64,000 nucleotides of DNA, from NCBI GenBank assembly GCA_017506865.1, contig JAFCMP010000090.1:1178001-1242000 (forward strand), read 5' to 3'. Shown in pieces: positions 1 through 15,000 of the stretch. The DNA comes from Tribonema minus. Lineage: Eukaryota; Sar; Xanthophyceae; Tribonematales; Tribonemataceae. The translations under genes and the position numbers were made by a program. The notes under the pieces are model-generated. The model worked only from the letters and a program-made list of their open reading frames with translations. It was not told the DNA's origin and made no database searches. The stretch's first letter is position 1, and each line of letters starts with the position of its first letter.

Positions 1-3000
1 ACCACCAACTTGGCGACCGCCACCATGGTGGACTGCGGATCTCTTGCCGTCCAGACGGCTTCCCAGAACGTGACCCTCTACGGCCTCTCGTCGTCCACCA
101 CGTGCTACCTCTGGGTGCGCGCCAAGATCGCCAGCAGCGGAGTCGCCACCGTCATCTCCTCCAGCGCTACGGTCACCGTCGCAGCGGACTGGCCTGGTTA
201 CGGCGGAACCATCGCGGTCTCCGGCATCACCCCGCTGACATGCACCGCCACCGTCACCATGACGATTCTGGGGGGCTCCGGCTACTACAACTACTTTCTC
301 TCCGGCTCGCCCACCAACTCCACCGCTGGCACCATGACCGATTTGGCGGGAATGCTGAGACAGACGGGGTCACAGGGTATGACTCTTTACGGCTTAGTGC
401 CGAACACGACGCAGTACCTCTTCCTGCGCGCGCAAAAGGTGACAGACTCTTCCTATACCTTCATCACGTCTACGGGCGTTTCCCTCACCACAACCGCGGG
501 CGTCGCGCCCTCTGGCGGCAGCGTGGGAGCACCATCCTCCGTCACGTCCATATCCGCTACCGTCGCGGTCACCATGACGACCCTGGGAACGGATTCCATC
601 TACAACTACTTCTTGAGCTCGTCCTCCGCTAACTCTACGGGGGGAAGCATGACCAATCTTATTGTGTTGACGGCTCAGACGGCATCGCAAAACGCCACTC
701 TGACTCTTCTGGCCCCATCGACCACGAGCTACCTGTTCGTCCGGGCACAGAACGTCGTCACGGGGGCCTACATCTTCATGACCACCGTCGGCACGACTCT
801 TACCACTCTCGGAACAGGAAGTGCGCCTTCCGGATCTACGGTATCTGTCACTTCCGTGGCATCCACTACTGCCGTGGTCAACGTCACCATGACTACTTTG
901 GGCACTAACGCCAATTATGTTTATTACCTGTCCTGGTGCTACACCAATTCGGTGGCAGGCACCATGGCCAACGTCTGCCTCCTCGCCGCCCAGACCGCCT
1001 CCCAAACCGTCTATCCGTCGGGTCTCCCCGCCGGAATCGCACCCTACTTGTTCGCGAGGGCCAAGAACGTTCTCACGGGGGCATACACGGTCATGAGCGC
1101 CAGCGGCACTCAGACGCCTACTCTGTCTGGCGCGTCTCTCTATTACGAGGCCGCCGCACTCACGGCATTCGACCCCGTCGCGAGCGATCAGTTTGGGTAT
1201 GCCGTGGCGGTCAGAGGAACCTACGCCGTAGTAGGAGCCCGACTTAAAGACCCTCTCGCATTGTCCAATGCGGGAGGAGCATATATACTGGAGCTCAATG
1301 CTGGCACGGGTGAGTGGGAGTACACGGCCGTGCTCTACCCCACCGACGCGTACGCTTCCGACACCTTCGGTGTTTCGGTGGCTGTGAGCGGGACATACGC
1401 CGTCGTCGGAGCGTACCAATCCGACCCCGGAGGTAAGACAAACGCAGGCGCAGCCTACGTCTTCGAACGCAACTCCGGTACCGGCGCGTGGACACAGGGA
1501 ACCAAGCTCGTCGCCAGCGACGCCATGCCTTCCGACCAATTCGGAATTTCCGTCTCGGTGAGTGGAACCTACACCGTCGTTGGTGCTTATACGCGAAAGC
1601 AGTTGGGCGTTGGACAATCTGGAGGCGCGTACGTCTTCGAGCGGAACTCCGGAACCGGAGTGTGGGAGCAGAAGGCGGTGCTGTTCCCTAGTGATCTTGT
1701 TACGGCATCGCGGTTCGGATGTAGCGTCTCCGTCTCGGGTACCTACGCCATCGTCGGGGCCAACCTGAAATCAGGAGGAGGAGGAGCCTACGTGTACGAA
1801 CGCAACTCTGGTAACGGCGCGTGGGCAGAAAAGGCCATCCTAGTCATGTCGGATACCACCACCGGAAACTTCGGGAGCAGTGTCGCGATCGACGGCGCCT
1901 ACGCCGTCGTGGGCGCTTACCAGAAGACGGTGAGCGCTCTCGTCAACGCAGGAGGAGCGTACGTGTTCGAAAGAATCGGAAGCACGTGGACCCAGACGGC
2001 TATTGTCGACAATCCTTTCCCCGTCGCTTCCGATACCTTCGGTTCTTCGGTCGCCATGAACGGCGTCTACGCTGTAATCGGGTGTACGGGTAAGGCTCCG
2101 GCGTCCAAGAGCGCTGCCGGTGCCACCTACATGTACCAGCGCAACTCTTCTACAGGAGCATGGGAGTACAAGAAGGAGTGGACCGCCAGCGACGGACTCG
2201 CCAACGACTACATGGGATGGTCCGTTGGTATCTCGGGAACTCACGTGGTTTCGGGGGCGTACGCCAAGGCCGTGACTGGGTTGTCACAAGCGGGAGGAGC
2301 CTATGTGTACGAGCTCGCAACTACAGCTCCCTCAAACGCCACCGTATCCGCCCCCTCGTCCATGGTTCCCGCGGACGTGGCGACGGTAGCCATAGGAACC
2401 CTCGGAAACGACGCCGTCTACTCTTATGTCGTCAGCTATTCTACGACGGACTCCTCGTCCGCTACCATGGTGGACTGCGGCGCCTGCGCGATACAGACGG
2501 CGTCACAGAACGTGACATTATACGGCCTCGCGTCCTCCACGACGTACTACCTGTGGGTACGGGCCGTGGTCGGCACGTCCACCTACACTGTCATCTCGCC
2601 CAGCGCCGCGGTCACCACCACCGCGACGTGGCCCCCCGCGGGAGGCACCATCACCCTCTCCTCCATCACCCAACTCTCCTGTACCGCGACGGTCACCATG
2701 GGTACCCTGGGGACGACCGGTCAGTACAACTACTTCCTCTCCAGTTCCCCCGCCATGTCCGCCGGCGGCACCATGACCGATTTGTGCGGAATGCTGGAAC
2801 AGACGGGGTCACAGGCTTTGGCCGTATCCGGCTTATCGCCGAACACGACGCAGTACCTCTTCCTGCGGTCGCAGAACGCCCTCACCGGTGTTTATGCGTA
2901 CATGACGGCGAGAGGGGTCCCTCTCACCACCACGGCGGGTGTGGCGCCGGCAGGAGGCACTTGCGGAACCCCCTCCTCCGTCACGTCCGTCTCCGCCACG

Positions 3001-6000
3001 GTCGCGGTGACGATGACCACCCTGGGCACGGATTCCACCTACAATTACTTTTTGAGCTCATCTCCCGCCAACTCTACCAGCGGGACGATGACCAACCTGA
3101 AGGCGTTGACGGCCCAGACGACGTCTCAGAACGCAAGTCTGACTCTTCTGGCTCCATCTACGACGAGCTACCTCTTTGTGCGCGCCCAAAACGTCGTCAC
3201 AGGAGCCTACATATTCATGACGAGTACGGGAGTGGCGCTGACCACTCTGGGAACCGGAAATGCTCCTACTGGATCCACCGTCTCCGTGACGTCCTCGGCT
3301 TCCACGACGGCCGTAGTGGCAGTCAGCATGACTACTTTGGGGACTAACGCCAACTACGTCTACTACCTGTCCTGGTGCGCTGCCAACTCTGTCGGAGGTA
3401 CCATGGCCAACGTCTGTCTCCTCAAGGCCCAGACCGCTTCCCAAACGGTGTACCCGTCGGGGCTGCCGGCCGCAACCTCTCCCTACCTGTTTGTGCGCGC
3501 CAAGGACATCATCACGGGCGTCTACACGGTGATGAGCGCCTCCGGCACGCAGGTCACCATGAATGCGCTGAGTGTGTATTACGAGGCCGCCGCCCTGACG
3601 GCCTTCGATCCCGTCACAAGCGATCAGTTCGGAATTTCAGTGGCGGTCAGCGGAAGCTATGCCGTTGTAGGAGCCCGTTCGAAAGACCCTATTTCCGTTT
3701 CCAATGCAGGGGCGGCGTACGTGCTGGAAGTAAGTGGTACCACTGGTGAGTGGGAGCACAAGGCCGTGCTGTACCCCACCGACGCGTACGCAAGCGACCT
3801 TTTCGGTAATGCGGTGGCCGTTTGCGGGACGTACGCCGTCGTCGGAGCGTTCGGATCTGACCCGGGAGGTAAGTCGAGTGCGGGTTCGGCGTACGTGTTC
3901 GAACGCAATGCCAACACGGGAGCGTGGACCCAGGGCACCAAGCTCGTCGCCAGCGACACCATGCCTTCGGACTCTTTTGGGTACTCCGTCGCTGTGAGTG
4001 GAACCTACGCCGTCGTCGGTGCTTACACCAGGAAGCGGCTGGGTGCCGCCAACTCGGGGGGAGCGTACGTCTTTGAGCGCAATTTGGGGTCAGGAGTGTG
4101 GGAACAGAAGGCCGTGTTGTATCCGAGCGATGTTCCTACGGGCTCGTATTTCGGAATCAGCGTCTCCGTCTCGGCCACCTACGCCATCGTCGGGGCCTAC
4201 CAGAAATCAGGAGGAGGAGGAGCTTACGTGTACGAGAGGAACTCGGGTGCGGGAGCGTGGGAAGAGAAGGCCATCCTGGCCATGTCGGATGCCACTGTCG
4301 GACTATTTGGTGGCAGCGTCGCCGTCGACGGCACCTACGCCGTCGTGGGCGCTTACAACAAGACAGTGAGTTCTCTGAGCAACGCAGGAGGAGCGTATGT
4401 CTTCGAGAGGGTTGGAAGCACGTGGACACAGACCGCCATCCTGGACAACCCCGACCCCGTAGCTTCTGACCAGTTCGGCGTTTCCATCGCCGTGAATGGC
4501 GTCTACGCGGTCATCGGCTGTTTCGGCAAGGACCCATCATCCAAGAGCGGTGCCGGTTCCACCTACCTGTACCAGCGCAACTCTACGTCAGGGGCATGGG
4601 AAAATCAGATCCAGTGGACCGCCAGCGACGGACTCGCCAACGACTTGATGGGGGTCTCTGTCGGCATCTCCGGAACTCACATGGTTTCGGGGGCATACAA
4701 CAAGGCCGTGAACGGTGTTTCGAGCGCGGGAGGAGTCTACGTCTACGAACTACCGGTAGCTCCGAGCGCCGCGACCATCCTCGTGGGCGGAGGAGACACC
4801 ACCTCCTCGGGGACCGTCGCCATAGGCGTGTTGGGAACGGACGCCACTTACACGTACGTCGTCAGTCGCACGTCCACCAATTCGGCGGGGGCGACCATGA
4901 CGGACTGCGGCGCATGCGTCAACCAGACGGCGCCCCAGACCGTTGTCATCACCGGCCTGACCGCCGCCACGACCTACTACTTCTGGGTGCGCGCCAAGAA
5001 CACCGTCACGTCGGCCTACACTGTCATCTCCTCCTCGTCGGGCATCACCACCGTCACCCCTCCGTCGGGGGCCACCACTCTCACGGTGAACACCATCACC
5101 CAGCTCGGGTGCAACACCGCTGTGACAATGACCACCCTCGGCACGGCGGGCAACTACAACTACTTCATCTCGTCCGCGGCCACCAACTCTACCGCCGCGG
5201 CCATGACGGACGTCGCGTCTCTACTCGCCCAGACTGCCTCCCAGACCGGCGCCTCGCTCTCCGGTCTGACGCCCAACACGACGCAGTACCTGTTCGTCCG
5301 CGCTCAGAACATCAAGTCGGGGCAGTACACGGTGATCTCCACCACGGGAACGACTCTCACCACTACGGCGGGCGTCGCACCCGCCGGAGGAACCGTCGGA
5401 ACCCCCTCTTCCGTCACGTCCATCTCCGCCACTGTGGCGGTCACCATGACCACGCTGGGAACGGATGCCACCTACAACTACTTTCTGAGTTCGTCCCCCA
5501 CCAATTCCACGGCCGGAACGATGACCAACCTCAAGTTGATGACGGTACAGACGACGTCGCAGAACGTCACACTAACCCTTCTCACTCCCTCTACTACCAG
5601 CTATCTCTTTGCGAGAGCTCAGAACGTCAAGACGGGGGCCTACATCTTCATGACCACCGTGGGTACGACGCTGACCACCCTGGGAACCGGAAATGCACCT
5701 ACCGGGTCTACCGTGAGCGTAACTTCCGCCGCTTCTACCACCGGTGTCGTGGCTGTGACCATGACTACACTGGGAACGAACGCCAACTACGCGTACTACC
5801 TGTCCTGGTGCGCCACCAACTCGGTCGGAGGCACCATGGGCAACGTATGTCTCCTCACCGCGCAGACGGCCTCCCAGACGGTCTACCCCTCGGGCTTGCC
5901 CGCAGGAACGTCGCCCTACCTCTTCGTAAGAGCCAAGAACGTGCTCACTGGAACCTACACGGTCATGAGCGCGAGCGGCACCCAGATCACAATGTCCACT

Positions 6001-9000
6001 GCGTCCCTGTACTACGAAGCCGCCGCGATCACCGCCTTCGACCCCGTCGCGACCGATCGACTCGGATGGTCTGTGGCGGTCAGTGGAAGCTACGCCGTCG
6101 TCGGAGCATACCTGAAAGACCCTCTCGCCATTTCCGACGCGGGGGCCGCGTATGCTCTGGAGTTGAGCGGTACCACTGGAGAATGGGAGCACAAGGCCGT
6201 GCTGTACCCCACCGACGCGTACGGTTCCGACAACTTCGGTTGGTCGGTGGCCGTGAGCGGAACGTACGCCGTCGTCGGAGCGTTCAACTCCGGCCCTGGG
6301 GGAAGAGCGGGTGCGGGTGCCGCCTACCTGTTCGAGCGCAACGCCGGTACCACCGCATGGGAACAGAAGACCAAGCTCGTCGCCAGCGACGCCATGCCGA
6401 ATGACCAATTCGGAATTTCCGTCTCGGTGAGCGGAACCTACGCCTTCGTCGGTGCTTACCAAAGAAAGCAGTCGGGCGTTGCCAATTCCGGAGGAGCGTA
6501 CGTCTTTGAGCGCAATTCTGGAACTACAGTATGGGAACAGAAGGCGGTGTTGTTCCCCAGCGATCTTGTCACGGGCTCGCAGTTCGGATACAGCGTCTCC
6601 GTATCGGGCACCTACGCCATCGTCGGGGCCCACCAGAAATCGGGAGGCGGAGGAGCGTACGTGTACGAGAGGAACTCGGGTACTGGTGCGTGGGCGGAAA
6701 AGGCCATCCTCGCCATGTCGGATACCACAACCGGACAATTCGGAGTCAGCGTCTGGATCGACGGCACCTATGCCGTCGTAGGCGCTTCCGCCAAGACGGT
6801 GAGTTCTCTGAGCAGCGCAGGAGGAGCCTACGTGTTCGAGAGGGTCAGTGGCACATGGACTCGGACCGCTATACTGGACAACCCCGACCCCGTTGCCAGC
6901 GACACTTTCGGCAGATCGGTCGCCGTGAACGGCGTTTACGCTGTGATCGGGTGTTACGGCAAAGATCCGGCCTCCAAGAGTAGCGCCGGCTCCACCTACC
7001 TGTACAAGCGCAACTCTACTACCGGCGCATGGGAGAACAAGATCGAGTGGACCGCCAGTGACGGACTTGCTGGCGACTTCATGGGTTACTCCGTAGGTAT
7101 CTCAGGAACTCATGTGATTTCGGGGGCATCCATCAAGACCGTGACTGGTGTGTCACAAGCGGGAGGAGCGTATGTGTACGAGCTCCCCTCCGTTGACACG
7201 TACGTATCTATTTCCTCGGCCACGATCGCGGTGGCAGGCGCAGACACACAGTCCTTGGCTACGGTGACCATAGGGACCCTCGGAACGGACGCCACCTACA
7301 CGTACGTCGTCAGCAGTTCGACCACCAATTCGGCGACCGCGGCAATGACTGATCGCGGCACCTGCGTCGCCCAGACGGCATCCCAGGCCGTTCTCCTCAC
7401 CGGTCTCACCACCGGTACCACCTACTACTTCTGGGTGCGCGCCAAGGTGACCAGCAGCTCCGCCTACACCGTCCTCTCCGCCTCGTCCGGCGCGATCACT
7501 GCGGTCACGCCACCCTCGGGTGCCGCGACTCTCTCCGTCAGCAGCATCACCCAGCTAACCTGCATCGCCACGGTGACCATGACCACACTGGGCACGGCAG
7601 CCAACTACAACTACTTCATCTCGTCGGCGACCACCAACTCCACCGCGGCCGCCATGACCAACGTGTCGTATCTACTGGCACAGACGTCGTCGCAGATGCT
7701 CTCTCTTTCGGGACTGGTGCCTAACACAACGCAATACCTCTTCGTGCGCGCGCAGAACGCCAAGTCGGGACTGTACATTGTACTGTCCAGCACGGGCACC
7801 ACTCTCACAACGATCACGGGCGTCGCGCCCTCGGGAGGAACCGTGGGAACGCCATCCTCCGTCACGTCCACTACAGCCACCTCGGCCGTGACTCTGACCA
7901 CGCTAGGAACGGATGCCACCTACAATTACTTTTTGAGCTCGTCCCCCACCAACTCTACGGGTGGAGTCATGACGAACCTCATCTCTCTCACGGCTCAGAC
8001 GGCATCACAGAACGCCAACCTGACTCTACTGGCCCCCTCCACCACGAGCTACCTCTTTGCGAGAGCTCAGAACGTCGTCACCGGGGCCTACATCTTCATG
8101 ACCACCGTCGGCGTGGCTCTCACTACGCTAGGAACCGGAAACGCACCTACGGGCTCCACCGTGAGCGTCACTTCCGCTGCCTCCACCACGGCGGTGGTCA
8201 ACGTCACCATGACTACTTTGGGAACAATCGCCAACTACGCCTACTACCTGTCCTGGTGCGCCACCAATTCAGTCGGCGGCACCATGGGCAACGTCTGCCT
8301 CCTCAAGGCCCAGACCGCTTCTCAGACGGTCTACCCATCGGGACTGCCCGCCGGCACCACTCCCTACTTGTTCGTGCGAGCCAAGAACGTTCTCACGGGG
8401 GCGTACACGGTGATGAGCGCGAGCGGAACGGCGATTACCCTCTCCGCGGCGCCCCTCTACTACGAGGCCGGAGCCCTGACAGCCTTCGACCCCGTCGCGA
8501 GCGACAATTTCGGCTGGTCTGTCGCGGTCAATGGAAGCTACGTCGTGGTCGGATCCTACCAGAAAGACCCTCTCGCCATTGCCAACTCGGGAGGAGCGTA
8601 CGTTTTGGAGTTGAACGGAGGCACGGGCGAGTGGGAGCACAAGGCCGTGCTCTATCCCACCGACGCGTACAACACCGACAATTTCGGGTATTCGGTGGCC
8701 GTGAGCGGCACGTACGCCGTCGTAGGAACTCCCAAATCAGATCCGGCAGGAGACACAAGTGCCGGCGCCGCGTACGTCTTCGAACGCAACTCGGGTACAG
8801 GAGCGTGGGCTTCGGGTACCAAGCTCGTCGCCAGCGACGCCATGCCAGGCGACCGATTCGGAAGTTCCGTGTCGGTGAGCGGAACCTACGCCGTCGTCGG
8901 GGCTTATTGGCGCACTCAATTGGGCGTTGGGAACTCAGGAGGAGTTTACGTCTTTGAGCGCAATTCCGGAACTGCAGTATGGGAACAAAAGGCCGTACTG

Positions 9001-12000
9001 TTCCCTAGTGATCTTGCTACGGGCTCGTTTTTCGGCACCGTCTCCGTTTCGGGTACATATGCCATGGTCGGGGCCTACGGCAAAACGGGAGGCGGAGGAG
9101 CCTACGTGTACGAACGCAACTCGGGCACCGGTGCCTGGGAAGAAAAGGCCATTCTCCCCTGTTCGGATTCTACAATCGCAAGCTTCGGGCAAAGCGTCGC
9201 CATCGACGGCACATACGCCGTCGTAGGCGCTTACACCAAGACGGTGAGTTCTCTGGCGTCAGCAGGAGGAGCCTACATGTTTGAGAGATTGAGTGGTACG
9301 TGGACGCAGACTGCCATACTGGACAACCCCGACCCCGCCGCCTCCGATTTTTTCGGCATTTCCGTCGCCGTGAACGGCATCTACGCGGTCATAGGGTGTA
9401 ATGGAAAGTATCCGGCGTCCAAGAGCATGGCCGGTGCGACGTACCTGTACAAGCGCAACTCCACTACTGGGGCATGGGAGAACAAGGTGGAGTGTACCGC
9501 CAGCGACGGACTTGCCTTCGACTATATGGGTTGGTCCGTCGGTATTTCCGGAACTCATGTGGTTTCCGGGGCATACAACAAGGCTGTGACCGGTGTTGCG
9601 TCTGCGGGAGGAGCCTACGTCTACGAGCTCCCCTCCGTCGACACCTCCGTCTCTCCTTCCTCCGCCACGATCGCGGTTGGGGGCGCAGACACGCAGTCCT
9701 TGGCCACCATCACCATCGGCGTGTTGGGAACGGACGCCACCTATACGTACGTCGTCAGTCGCTCCACCACCAACTCGTCCACCGCGACGATGGTGGACTG
9801 CGGCACCTGCGTCGCCCAGACGGCATCTCAGTCCGTTCTCATCACCGGCCTCACCGCTCTGACCACCTACTACTTCTGGGTGCGCGCCAAGGTGACCAGC
9901 AGCTCAGCCTACATTGTCCTCTCCGCCTCGTCCGGCGCCATCACTACGGTCACCCCGCCGTCGGGCACCGCCACGCTCACCGTGAACACCATCACTCCGC
10001 TGACGTGTAACACCGCGGTGACCATGACCACCCTCGGCACGGCGGCCAACTACAACTACTTTATCTCCTCGGCGACCACCAACTCCACGGCGGCGGCCAT
10101 GACGGACGTCGCGTCTCTACTGGCACAGACCGCATCACAGACAGCCTCCTCGCTCTCGGGTTTGACGCCCAACACGACGCGGTACCTGTTCGTGCGCGCC
10201 CTGAACGTCAAGTCGGGGCTGTACATCGTGCTGTCTACAACGGGCACCACCCTCACGACGGCTGCAGGCGTGGCGCCCGCGGGTGGTACATTGGGTACTC
10301 CCTCTGCCGTCACGTCCACCACCGCCACCGTGGCCGTAACCATGACCACCCTGGGTACGGATTCTACGTACAATTACTTTTTGAGCTCGGCGCCCACCAA
10401 CTCTACGGGAGACACGATGACCAACCTCGTGTCCCTCACAGCTCAGACCACATCCCAGAACGTTGGTCTGACTCTTCTGGCCCCATCGACCACGAGCTAC
10501 CTCTTCGTCCGGGCGCAGAACGTCGTAACGGGGGCCTACATCTTCATGACCACCGTCGGCACTACCCTGACCACCCTGGGAACGGGAAGCGCACCTGCCG
10601 GATCTACGGTATCCGTCACTTCCGCGGCCGCCACCACGGCAGTGGTCAACGTGGCCATGACTACCCTGGGGACGGACGCTAACTACGCCTACTACCTGTC
10701 CTGGTGCGCCGCAGACGACGTGGCCGGCACCATGGCCAACGCCTGTCTGCTCAAGGCACAGACGACCTCGCAAATAGTCTACCCATCGGGTCTCCCCGCC
10801 GGAACCGCACCCTACTTGTTCGTACGAGCCAAGAATGTGCTGACGGGGGCCTACACGGTCATGAGCGCGGCCGGCACGCAGACGCCCACCCTGGCCGCAG
10901 CGAGCATCTACTACGAGGCCGCCGCCATCACGGCCTTCGACCCGGTGGCCAGCGACCAACTCGGGTACAGCGTGGCGGTCAGTGGAACCTACGCCGTGGT
11001 CGGAGCGGTCGGTAAAGACCCCCTCGCCATGGACGGCGCCGGAGGAGCGTACGTCCTGGAGTTGAACGCTAGCACAGGAGAGTGGGAACACAAGGCCGTG
11101 CTCTACCCCGCCGACGCGTACACTTCCGACACCTTCGGTTGGTCGGTTGCCGTGAGCGGGACGTACGCCGTCGTCGGGGCGTTCGCCTCCGACCCTTTAG
11201 GCAAGACGTATGCAGGTGCTGCATACGTATTCGAACGCAACTCGGGTACAGGAGCGTGGGCACAGGCAACCAAGCTCGTCGCTAGCGACGCCATGCCTTC
11301 TGATCAATTCGGGTACTCTGTCTCGGTGAGCGGAACCTACACCGTCGTCGGCGCTTACACCCGAACCCAATTGGGCGCCACGGTCTCGGGAGGAGCGTAC
11401 GTTTTTGAGCGCAATTCTGGAACTGGTCTATGGCAACAGAAGGCAGTGCTATACCCTAGCGATCTCGTTACGGGGTCATATTTCGGATACAGCGTCTCCG
11501 TGTCGGGTACCTACGCCATCGTCGGGGCCAACAACAAATCGGGAGGCGGAGGAGCGTATATCTACGAGAGGAACTCGGGTACCGGTACGTGGGAGGAAAA
11601 GGCCATCCTCACCTGTTCCGATTCTACGATCGCAGCTTTCGGGTACAGTGTTGGTATAGACGGCACCTACGCCGTCGTAGGCGCTTACACCAAGACGGTG
11701 AGTTCTCTCGTCAACGCAGGTGGAGCGTACGTGTTCGAAAGAATCGGAAGCACGTGGACCCAGACCGCCATCCTGAACAACCCCGACCCCGTTGCGTCCG
11801 ACTTGTTCGGCAGTTCCGTCGCCGTGAGCGGCGTCTACGCTGTAATCGGCTGTTACGCCAAGGATCCGGCCTCCAAGAGCGGAGCCGGATCTACCTACCT
11901 GTACAAGCGCAACTCAAACACGGGTGCATGGGAGAACAAGATCGAGTGGACCGCAAGCGACGGACTCGCTTCCGATAGAATGGGATTTTCCGTTGGCATC

Positions 12001-15000
12001 TCCGGAACTCATGTGGTTTCGGGGGCATACAACAAAGCGGTTACCGGCGTTTCGGGTGCGGGAGGAGCTTATGTGTACGAGCTCCCTTACGTCGACACTA
12101 CCGTTCTCCCTTCCGGCGCGACCATATCCGCTCCGTCGCCGATCGCGACCACGGACGTGGCGACCGTCTCCATCGCGACTCTCGGAACAGACGCCACATA
12201 CGTATACGTCGTCAGCTATTCGACGACCAATTTGGCGACCGCCACCATGGTGGACTGCGGTTCTCTGGTGGTCCAGACGGCTTCCCAGAATGTCGTGCTG
12301 TACGGCCTCCCTCCGTCCGCCACGTCTTACCTCTGGGTGCGCGCCAAGATCGCCAGCAGCGGAGTGGCCACGGTCATCTCCTCCAGCGCTACGGTCACGG
12401 CCGCCGCGGACTGGCCTCCCTTCGGCGGAACCATCGCGCTTTCCTCCATCACCCAACTCACCTGCACCGCCACCGTCACCATGGCCGTTCTAGGGGGCTC
12501 CGGTATGCACAACTACTTCCTCTCCAGCTCGCCCACCAACTCTACCACCGGCACCATGACCGACTTGATAGGGGCACTGAGGCAGACGGGATCGCAGGCT
12601 TTGGCAGTATCCGGTTTGGTGCCCAGCACGACGCAGTACCTCTTCCTGCGCGCGCAGAGCGTCGCCACCGGCGCGTACACCTTCATCACCACCGCGGGTG
12701 TCACTCTCACTACCACCGCTGGCGTCGCGCCTTCCGGAGGCTCCGTGGGGACGCCATCCTCCGTCACGTCTACCACCGCCACCGTCGCCGTCACCATGAC
12801 CACCCTGGGCACGGACTCCACCTACAATTACTTTTTGAGCTCGTCCCCCACCAACTCGACGGGGGACACGATCACCAACTTGAAGGTGCTGACCGCCCAG
12901 ACCACATCTCAAAACGCCACCCTGACACTTCTGGCCCCTTCCACGACGAGCTACCTGTTCGTCCGGGCTCAAAACGTCAGGACGGGCGCATACACCTTCA
13001 TGACCACCGTCGGCACGACCCTGACTACCCTGGGCACGGGAAGCGCGCCTTCCGGATCTACAGTGTCGGTGACTTCAGTGGCGACTACCACCGCAGTGGT
13101 CAATGTGACCATGACCACCCTCGGAACGGATGCCAATTACGCCTACTACCTGTCCTGGTGCTACACCAACTCGGTCGCAGGCACAATGGCCAACGTCTGC
13201 CTCCTCAAGGCACAGACAGCATCCCAGACGGTCTATCCCTCGGGTCTCCCCGCCGGAACCGCGCCCTACCTGTTTGTGAGAGCGAAGAACGTGCTCACGG
13301 GAGCCTACACGGTGATGAGCGCGTCCGGCACGCAGACGCCTACCCTGGCCGCCGCGAGTGTGTATTACGAGGCCGCGGCACTCACGGCATACGATCCGGT
13401 GGCGACCGATAATTTCGGCGCTGTGGCGGTGAGCGGAAGCTACGCCGTCGTTGGAGCGGCCTCGAAAGACCCTCTCTCCATCACCAACGCGGGAGGAGCG
13501 TACGTCCTCCAGCTCAGCGGAACCACGGGCGAGTGGGAGCACAAGGCCGTGCTCTGCCCCACCGACGCGTACGCTTCCGACGCCTTCGGTGCCGCGGTCG
13601 CCGTGAGCGGGACGTACGCCGTAGTTGGAGCGAACGGCTCCGATCCGGGAGGAAAGACAAATGCAGGCGCGGCGTACGTGTTCGAGCGAAACTCGGGTAC
13701 AGGAGCGTGGACCCAGGGCACCAAGCTCGTCGCCAGCGACGCCATGCCTTCCGACGGATTCGGGTTCTCCGTCTCGGTGAGCGGAACCTACGCCATCGTA
13801 GGCGCTTACGGCCGAAAGCAGCTGGGTGTTGCCAACTCGGGTGGAGCCTACGTTTTTGAGCGCAATTCTGGGACCGGAACGTGGGAACAGAAGGCCGTGC
13901 TGTACCCTAGCGATCTTGTAACGGCATCGTATTTCGGACGCAGCGTCTCCGTTTCGGGTACTTACGCCATCGTCGGGGCCTTCAACAAGTCGGGAGGAGG
14001 AGGAGCTTATGTTTATGAGAGAAACTCGGGAACGGGTGCGTGGGAGGAGAAGGCCATCCTAACCTGTTCGGATTCTACGATCGCAACCTTCGGATGGAGC
14101 GTCTCGATCGACGGCACCTACGCCGTCATAGGCGCTTACTTCAAGACGGTGACTTCTTTGGCATCTGCAGGAGGAGCGTACGTGTTCGAAAGAATCGGAA
14201 GCACGTGGACGCAGACCGCCATCGTCGATAACCCCTTTCCCGTCGCTTCCGATGGTTTCGGTTATTCTGTCGCCGTCAACGGCGTCTACGCGGTGATTGG
14301 GTGTAACGGAAAGGATCCGGCGTCCAAGAGCAGTGCAGGTGCCACCTACCTGTACCAGCGCAACTCTTCCACCGGCGCATGGCAGTACAAGAAGGAGTGG
14401 ACCACCAGCGACGGACTCGCATCCGACCAGATGGGTGGGTCCGTAGGAATCTCCGGAACCCACGTGGTTTCGGGGGCATACCAGAAGGCCGTGACCGGTT
14501 TGAGCAACGCAGGAGGAGCCTATGTCTACGAGCTCGCGACTACAGCCCCCGCCAACGCCACCGTATCCGCCCCCTCTCCTATGGCTTCTACGGATGCGGC
14601 GACGGTGGCCATCGGTACCATCGGAAACGACGCCCTCTACACGTACGTCGTCAGCTATTCTATGACGGACTCGTCCTCCGCCACCATGGTGGACTGCGGC
14701 ACCTGCGCGGTACAGACGGCGTCGCAGAGCGTCACCCTCTACGGCCTGGCTTCCTCGACGACCTACTACCTCTGGGTACGGGCCCTGGTGGTCAGCAGCT
14801 CTACGTATACCCTCCTCTCCGCATCGAGCGCCATGACGACCACGTCCTCCACATGGCCTCCCGCGGGGGGCACCATCGTCCTCTCCTCCATCACCCAATT
14901 CTCGTGTACCGCGACGGTCACCATGGGTACCCTGGGAACGACCGCTCAGTACAACTACTTCCTCTCCAGCTCGCCCACCATGTCCGCCGGCGGCACCATG

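Noticed and set aside
10-12. TTG at base 10 as the start of the giant gene
   Set aside because: The frame is open through base 1, and the sequence matches the middle of an internal module, so the gene begins outside the window.
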